Below, one piece after another: positions 59,106 through 64,000 of a stretch of 64,000 bases of DNA (positions are counted from its first letter, which is position 1; each line of letters starts with the position of its first letter). Location of the stretch: the NCBI RefSeq assembly GCF_016864575.1, contig NZ_CP044126.1, forward strand, positions 620,001-684,000, written 5' to 3'. Source of the stretch: Rhizobium sp. BG4. Its GTDB lineage: Bacteria; Pseudomonadota; Alphaproteobacteria; Rhizobiales; Rhizobiaceae. Both the position numbers and the translations under genes were made by a program. The notes under the pieces were generated by a model. It was not told where the DNA came from and did no database searches. It saw only the letters and a program-made list of their open reading frames with translations.

Positions 59106-61027
59106 TTAAAAGCCTGCCTTCTTCAGTCCTTCGCGATAAAGGTCTTTATGCCACTGTTCCTTGCTCGGAACGGCGGACAACCATTTATCGACATCGAAGT
59201 TCGGATTGGCCTCGCGGACACGGCGAACGAGGACACGCGCCTTGTCCTTGTTGCCGAGCATCGCCCAGCTGGCGGCCGCAAGCCTGTCTGCCAGGCTCGG
59301 ATCGCTCATCTGGCTGATATAGTCCAGTGAAGCCGAGAATTCGCCCAGCGCATAGTTGGCGCCGGCCGCAGTCCAGAGATAGGGATCCGGGCTCAGCGGA
59401 TTGAGCTCGATCGCCCGCTCGATCTTCTGCAGCGCCATGCCCGGACGAGAGCAATGAACCAGCGTATCGGCATGGTCGGCGATGACGTCGGCATAGTGCG
59501 GCGAGAGCGTCTCGGCCACTTCCATCGCCTCGGCGCTTTCGTCGAAAGCGCCCTGCAGCAGCTTGGCGACGCCGAATTCGCGGTAGCCGTCGGCCAGATC
59601 GTTGCGGGCCTCGATCGATTTCGTGGCGAATTCCTCGGCCGATTTCAGCAGTTCCATGTCGCCGCGAGCGGTCAGCAGCCATTCCTTCGAATAGGTGCGC
59701 GCCGTCGAGCTCAGCGCCGGAGCAAAATCCGGCGTCGCCTTCAGCGCAGCGCGCATCTCCTTGCGGGCACGGCGCAGGTTCGGCAGCGTCAGCCGACCGA
59801 GATATTGCTTGCCGACCAGATATTGGTGATAGGCGGCCGGATTGAGCTCCAGGTAGGAGCGCGTCGCCTCGTGTCGCTCGATCTCGCTCGAGACCGACAG
59901 CGCGACGCGGCGCGAGATCACCCGGCGGTCGCGCAGCAGATCAGCCTGGCTGAGGCTGAACCGCTCGGCCCAGACGATCTGGTTATCGTCGAAGAAGATC
60001 AGCTGGGCGAACAGCTTGACCTCGTCGAAACCGGTGATCTGCGTATCCAGCACGTAATTGACCGAGTGACGCTCGAAGAAGGCCGACTGGTCCTCGTTCT
60101 GATGGCCGATCTGCACGGCCGAATGCGGGGCGATCACCTGCAGGCTGTTAAAGGCGCAGAAGCCGATGGTGATGTCCTCGATCAGCGAGGCGGCGATCAG
60201 GATCGATTGCGGATTGCTGGAAAGATTGCGAGGCGGCAGCAGCACGAGACGCGGAATGGCCGGCCGGCCGATCTTGTTGAGCGGCAGCGCATCGATGCCG
60301 TCATTGGCCGCCACCGGGCGCGCTTCGACCTTGTGCTGGCCGTTCGTACCGTTCGGCGCCACGGCTTCGAGGCCGCGCGAGATCGAGCTTTTGCGCCGCT
60401 CGATATAATCCCGGATATAATCAACCTCCTCCTGCGCATCGAAGATTTCGAGCAGCAGGCGAAGAATGTCGGAATCCTTCGGTTCATCGCGAAAGACGAG
60501 GAGACCGGCCTTGCGCAGGATTTCCCAATCCTCGGTCGACTCGACCGGCAGCGAAACCGCTTTCAGCGCATCCTGGAGCAGGCCGGAATGGCGGTAGATC
60601 TGATCCTTCTGCCAGGTCTCGAACACGCCGCTCTGGCAATTCACCTGACCGAGAAAGGGATGGCTCATCGCCTTGGTCAGTTTCGCAAGCCGTGGCATCG
60701 CATCGCCGGGAAGCGGCAGATCGGTGAAGTCGGCCGTCAGCGAAGCCGGGTCGAGCGAGACGGCGGTATCGGTGAAGATCAGGAACTGGGCGCCGAGCTG
60801 GTCCTGGCGCGCCTTGATGCGCGAGATCGTCTTGCGCAGGTTGGAAAGCGAGACGGCCTTGTCCTCGTTGCCCACAGGAAATCGGCGGCCATGGTGCGGT
60901 GTGCGGCGTTCTTATCGAGCGTCAGCAGGTAGGCGATCAGGAGCAGGCCTTTTTCCGGGAAAGCGATATCGTTGCCTTCCGCGTCGGCAAGCCGCAAGCG
61001 TCCGAACGTTTCGACGATAAAAGCCAT
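59106..61027 (-). pseudogene. SARP/BTAD-like regulator with TPR region, frameshifted as given
   Basis: The start at 61027 gives AFIVETFGRLRLADAEGNDIAFPEKGLLLIAYLLTL, the OmpR-type winged helix of SARP/AfsR-like regulators. At 60871-60873 (GGG on the coding strand, one G short) the frame breaks in ADFLW; one extra G restores GNEDKAVSLSNLRKTISRIKARQ and a continuous protein of about 640 aa. The remainder carries a bacterial transcriptional-activator-like (BTAD) helical part, a TolB/FlgO-like central region (PRLVLLPPRNLSS, SLIEDITIG) and a C-terminal TPR set (about 400-600). The product would be a cytoplasmic regulator of unknown target. The break is probably a sequencing error. Confidence 0.8.
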
Positions 61028-61267
61028 TTTAACCTATGAGTTGCGCGCCGCCCCGAGTCGCATCTCTCATGCGAGACAATTATGCAACCAAAATACGAAT
61101 AACGCTCAGCAAAGCAAGCGCTTGCCAAGCGGTCAGGAGATATGAGTTTGGCTTAATATGCGCGCGAATTCAACTGTTGTGCAGCGCACACATGACGATT
61201 ACTCAGCCGCGAGTTGGTGAAATGGCCGGGCGCGACCCGCATGAGGCGCATGCCCGGCCTAAACGGG

Positions 61268-62050
61268 CTACTTCTTAACCGGGTAACCGGCGGCTGCGAG
61301 GATCAGGTTGGCAACCTCGCGCGGGTGCGAAACCAGCGACACATGGCTCGAATTCAGCTCCACCGTGGTGGCGTTCATGCGCTTGGCAAGGAAGCGCTCG
61401 AGGTCCGGATTGGTGGTGCGGTCATTCTTGGAAACGGCATACCAGCTCGGCTTGGTCTTCCAGGCAGCCTGCGTCGTCTTCGCGGTAAAGAGCGTATCGG
61501 AGATCGGGCCCTGTACGGCATAGAGCGCCAGCGCGTCCTTGTGGCTCAGGTCACCGGCGAAGTCATGCACGAAGGCATCTTCGCTGAGCTGGGCGAACCC
61601 GCCGTTATGAACCAGCCCCTTGCTTGCCGGGGGAGCCGGGAACTTGGCAGCAAGTGCCGGATAGTCCTCGCCGGCATCCGGCGCGCGGGCGGCCAGATAG
61701 ACCAGTGCCGAAACCTTCGGGTCGACGCCGGTCTCGCTGACCACCATGCCGGCATAGGAATGGCCGACGAGCACGGTCGGGCCGTCTTGCAGGGCGAGAG
61801 CCCGCTTGGTCGCGGCGACGTCGTCGGCGAAAGAGGTAAGCGGGTTCTGGACCGAGGTGACATGCAGCCCGGCCTTCTGCAGCAGCGGGATGACCTTCGA
61901 CCAGCTGGAGCCGTCGGCATAGGCTCCGTGGACGAGGACGACGTTGCGCGCCTTGACCGGCGCCTGATTGGCAGCAGAGGAGGCACCGGCAAAAGAGACT
62001 GCGGCGATGAATGTTGCCGCGGCAAAGGCGGCCTTCTGGAAGATGTTCAT
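61268..62050 (-). CDS. Exported alpha/beta hydrolase
   Basis: 260 aa with signal peptide (FQKAAFAAATFIAAVSFAGASSA). Alpha/beta-hydrolase elements: oxyanion segment VLVHGAYADGSSW near 38, nucleophile elbow VGHSYAGMV near 97 (Ser in GHSYAG), and the catalytic His in SSHVSLVSHP near 240. It resembles the salicylate-esterase-like (MES/HNL) and pimeloyl-ACP esterase-like hydrolases. Start at 62050. It is divergent from the ECF sigma gene, so it may be part of its regulon. Confidence 0.85.
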   Translation of the reverse strand: MNIFQKAAFAAATFIAAVSFAGASSAANQAPVKARNVVLVHGAYADGSSWSKVIPLLQKAGLHVTSVQNPLTSFADDVAATKRALALQDGPTVLVGHSYAGMVVSETGVDPKVSALVYLAARAPDAGEDYPALAAKFPAPPASKGLVHNGGFAQLSEDAFVHDFAGDLSHKDALALYAVQGPISDTLFTAKTTQAAWKTKPSWYAVSKNDRTTNPDLERFLAKRMNATTVELNSSHVSLVSHPREVANLILAAAGYPVKK

Positions 62051-62172
62051 GATCTGACGTCCGTATCGTTTTCGTGATGAAGCACGTCGCTTCAAAACCC
62101 TATTCGACCGGCATCCGCGCGGCGCAACATGATCACGCTTTTGTGACGGCCTCAATTTTTTCATCAGCCCGT

Positions 62173-62197
62173 GTAACGAAACGCTGGCAACAGCGAA
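62173..62197 (+). promoter_or_regulatory. Putative ECF-type promoter of the sigma gene
   Basis: GTAAC-N16-CGAA resembles the promoter reported for Caulobacter SigF/NrsF-type systems (GTAACC-N16-CGAA). It lies only 10 nt before the ATG at 62207, so the transcript would be nearly leaderless or the true start is downstream. Autoregulation is inferred. Confidence 0.5.
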
Positions 62198-62206
62198 AAG
62201 ACGATC

Positions 62207-62787
62207 ATGAACCCTCGCGAAGACACCTGGGCGAACGCTATGCGCGCCGCCCGCGGCGGCAATACCGGAGCCTACGAAGCGCTGCTCGAAGATATCGGGC
62301 GCACGCTGCGCGTGCTCGTCGGGCGCAAGCTGTCGCGGCTCGGCATGGGCACCGACCAGACGGAGGATATAGTTCAGGAAGCGTTGCTCGGCCTGCACAT
62401 GATGCGCGACCGCTGGGACGACAGCCGGCCGTTCCTGCCCTGGCTGCACGCGATCGTCCGCTACAAGATCGGCGACGCGGTGCGCAAGCGCAGCCGCGAG
62501 GCGCGCCACCGCTGCGATGTGACGCTGGACGAGCTCTCAGACGTCATCGCCGCGCCCGATCAGAGCGACCGCCATATGCCAGACATGGACAGAGCGCTTG
62601 CCAGCCTCTCCTCCGGCAGCGCGACGTCGTCTCGTCCCTGGCGATCGAGGGGCAGTCCGTTCGCGAGACGGCGGAACGGTTGAAGACCAGCGAGGGTGCG
62701 GTCCGCGTCACCCTGCATCGCGCCCTGCAGCGCCTGACGGCCTTTGCCGATCCGGCGTCCGGCTATGCAAGAAAAGGCAAATCATGA
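62207..62787 (+). pseudogene. ECF sigma factor (NrsF-associated), frameshifted as given
   Basis: Sigma-70 region 2 is clear (YEALLEDIGRTLRVLVGRKL, DIVQEALLGLHMMRDRWDD, residues 20-85). At about 62613-62616 one C is missing; adding it restores region 4 (SSRQRDVVSSLAIEGQSVRETAERLKTSEGAVRVTLHRAL) and a protein of 193 aa, the normal length. The stop overlaps nrsF by 4 bp. The family with NrsF (DUF1109) anti-sigma partners responds to metals or oxidative stress. Likely an assembly or sequencing error rather than a dead gene. Confidence 0.85.
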
Positions 62788-63429
62788 AATCCGCCCAAGA
62801 CACATCCGCGCTCATCCGCAGCCTGGCGCGCGAAGCGACCGAGAAGGAGCCGCCGCAGGGCCTGCGCTTCCATCGCTTGCTGCTGCTTGCGGCCGGCTTC
62901 TCGCTGATGCTCTCGATCGCGCTGGCGCTCGGCGTCTTCGGCATCCGCCCCAATCTGCCTGCCGTGCTCGCCGGCACGCCGTTCCTGTTCAAATTCGCAA
63001 CGATGCTGCTGCTTGCCGCGGGCGGCCTGGCGCTGGTTCGCCGCGCCGGTGAGCCGGGCATCGGCAGTTCGGCCTGGATGATGCTCATTCCGGGCTTCCT
63101 GGTGCTCGCCATGGGCCTAGCGCTCGACAGTTCCGGTTTCCCGCTTCTCGGCGTCATGGCGGCGCAGTGCCGAGCTGCGTCGGCGCGATCGTTCTCCTGT
63201 CATTGCCGGCGCTCGCGGCCGGCCTGGGCGTTCTGAAGCGCGGCGTGCCGGTGCAGCCGCTGCGCGCCGGGCTTGCGGCAGGCTTCCTTGCCGGGACGAT
63301 CGCGGGGCCGCCTATGCCTTCGTCTGCAAGAATGATGGCGCGCTGTTCGTCGCCATCTGGTACGGGCTGGCGATCGTCATCGTCGCGACGCTCGGCGCCC
63401 TGATCGGCCGCAAGGCGCTTGCCTGGTAG
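62784..63429 (+). pseudogene. NrsF-like anti-sigma factor (DUF1109), twice frameshifted as given
   Basis: Membrane anti-sigma factor with six predicted helices. The opening SAQDTSALIRSLAREATEKEPPQG is followed by FHRLLLLAAGFSLMLSIALALGVFG. One-base deletions near 63158-63166 and at 63304-63307 (GGGG) break the frame; correcting both gives about 215 aa ending in YGLAIVIVATLGALIGRKALAW, with the family length and topology. It overlaps the sigma gene (ATGA) and would hold it at the membrane. Confidence 0.8.
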
Positions 63430-63431
63430 GA

Positions 63432-64000
63432 TCAGGCCTTGGCCGACACCTCGTCGGCCGCTTCGCGGATCGTCTGCATCAGGATCGACAGCGGTAGCGA
63501 CGGTATCGCGTCGGTCCGCATCGTCAGGCCGACTGGTCCCTTGGTCTCGCTGGTATCGATCGGCAGCACCGCCAAAACGCCATCCTCGACATCCTTGGCA
63601 ACGACGCCGGTCGAGATGATCCAGACCGCATCGCTTGAGCGCACGAAGGCGCGGCCGAAGCTGTCGGAGACCGTCTCGATCTGGTTCGGCAGGCTGGGCA
63701 CGCCATTGGCGATCAGGAAGCTCTCGACGAAGGGGCGGATGATCGAGGCGCGCGTCGGCATCAGGATCGTGTAATCGCCGAGCGCATTGAAATGCGACTG
63801 CCTCGTCTTCAGCAGCGGATGACCGGCGCGAACGGCAAACACCACCTGCTCCGAGTAGAGATGCTCGAAGGAGAACCCGGCCATCTTTTCAGCGCCGGCG
63901 AGACGCCCGACCACGAGGTCGAGATCCCCGACCCTCAACTGCTCAAGTAGAACAGCATTTTCGCCCGTGACGATCTTCAGGCGGCTCCAGGTATTCTCCT
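63432..64000 (-). CDS. pcaQ: LysR-family regulator, PcaQ-like (partial)
   Basis: C-terminal substrate-binding domain of a LysR regulator; the frame stays open to the window edge, so the N-terminal part lies beyond 64000. Conserved stretches (VVFAVRAGHPLL, LMPTRASIIRPFVESFL, SDAVWIISTGVVAKDVEDG, LPIDTSETKGPVGLTMRTD) match PcaQ, the activator of pcaDCHGB in Agrobacterium and Rhizobium. The pca cluster at 49.7-55.4 kb supports this, and the pcaDCHGB operon is expected just outside the window. Confidence 0.8.
   Translation of the reverse strand, partial: ENTWSRLKIVTGENAVLLEQLRVGDLDLVVGRLAGAEKMAGFSFEHLYSEQVVFAVRAGHPLLKTRQSHFNALGDYTILMPTRASIIRPFVESFLIANGVPSLPNQIETVSDSFGRAFVRSSDAVWIISTGVVAKDVEDGVLAVLPIDTSETKGPVGLTMRTDAIPSLPLSILMQTIREAADEVSAKA

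Overview
This 64 kb window is high-GC alphaproteobacterial DNA, most likely from a Rhizobium (etli/leguminosarum type). The dctB-dctD/dctA locus with tandem activator sites and a sigma-54 promoter, TTGAC/T-N4-ATCAA FnrN/FixK boxes, GGAAC-N16/17-CGTT (EcfG-type) stress promoters, the paired Ku/LigD genes and the pob/pca arrangement all point that way. I saw no rRNA, tRNA, insertion sequence, prophage or CRISPR array. The set reads as chromosomal or large-replicon metabolic and stress DNA rather than a mobile island.

Layout. (1) 1-4.3 kb: an oxygen-responsive block with cytochrome b561, a hemerythrin-like protein, hemN and an unknown 114-aa protein, each next to an FNR/FixK box; a NUDIX hydrolase and two tiny coupled ORFs sit among them. 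(2) 4.3-11.4 kb: a LysE-type exporter, then a LacI regulator divergent from a YtfQ/YtfR/YtfT/YjfF-like sugar ABC transporter, closed by a convergent L-xylulose-reductase-like SDR. (3) 11.5-18.9 kb: a second LacI gene (frameshifted as given) behind a 17-bp perfect inverted repeat, followed by a CUT1 sugar transporter operon that carries an ADP-ribosylglycohydrolase-like protein fused to a lectin/glucanase-like tail. (4) 18.9-25.5 kb: a secreted GH25 muramidase, a small unknown gene, and the complete dctD-dctB / dctA dicarboxylate system. (5) 25.5-27.8 kb: TetR with twin operators and an SDR, plus an NAD(P)-binding protein. (6) 27.8-49.6 kb: a stress and envelope block (EEP phosphatase, cardiolipin synthase, treZ, DUF2934 protein, two tiny membrane proteins, a hybrid histidine kinase, GST, Ku, formaldehyde dehydrogenase, Bcr/CflA exporter, a Ku-LigD operon, topoisomerase IB, glgX, SDR). 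Many of its promoters look EcfG-dependent. It also holds a candidate sRNA and a structured leader RNA. (7) 49.7-55.4 kb: protocatechuate/4-hydroxybenzoate catabolism (pcaF, pcaJ, pcaI, pcaR, pobR, pobA). (8) 55.4-64 kb: a c-heme-sensing class III cyclase with a coupled 44-aa ORF, a 3-hydroxyisobutyrate-dehydrogenase-like protein, GNAT, a SARP/TPR-type regulator, an alpha/beta hydrolase, an ECF sigma/NrsF pair and the 3' part of a PcaQ-like LysR gene.

How it fits together. The window is typical of a soil/plant-associated heterotroph: uptake of plant sugars, C4-dicarboxylates and aromatics, each with a local regulator and a visible operator, plus oxygen-limited and general-stress modules. Five apparent single-base deletions in short G/C runs (one LacI gene, the SARP-like gene, the ECF sigma gene, and two in nrsF) break otherwise intact proteins. 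Four of them lie within 2.5 kb, so sequencing error is the first explanation. The most interesting undescribed items are the ADP-ribosylglycohydrolase-fusion sugar operon, the candidate stress sRNA with an anti-Shine-Dalgarno loop at 45.2-45.36 kb, the structured leader before the Bcr/CflA exporter, and the clustering of EcfG-like promoters around DNA end-joining genes.
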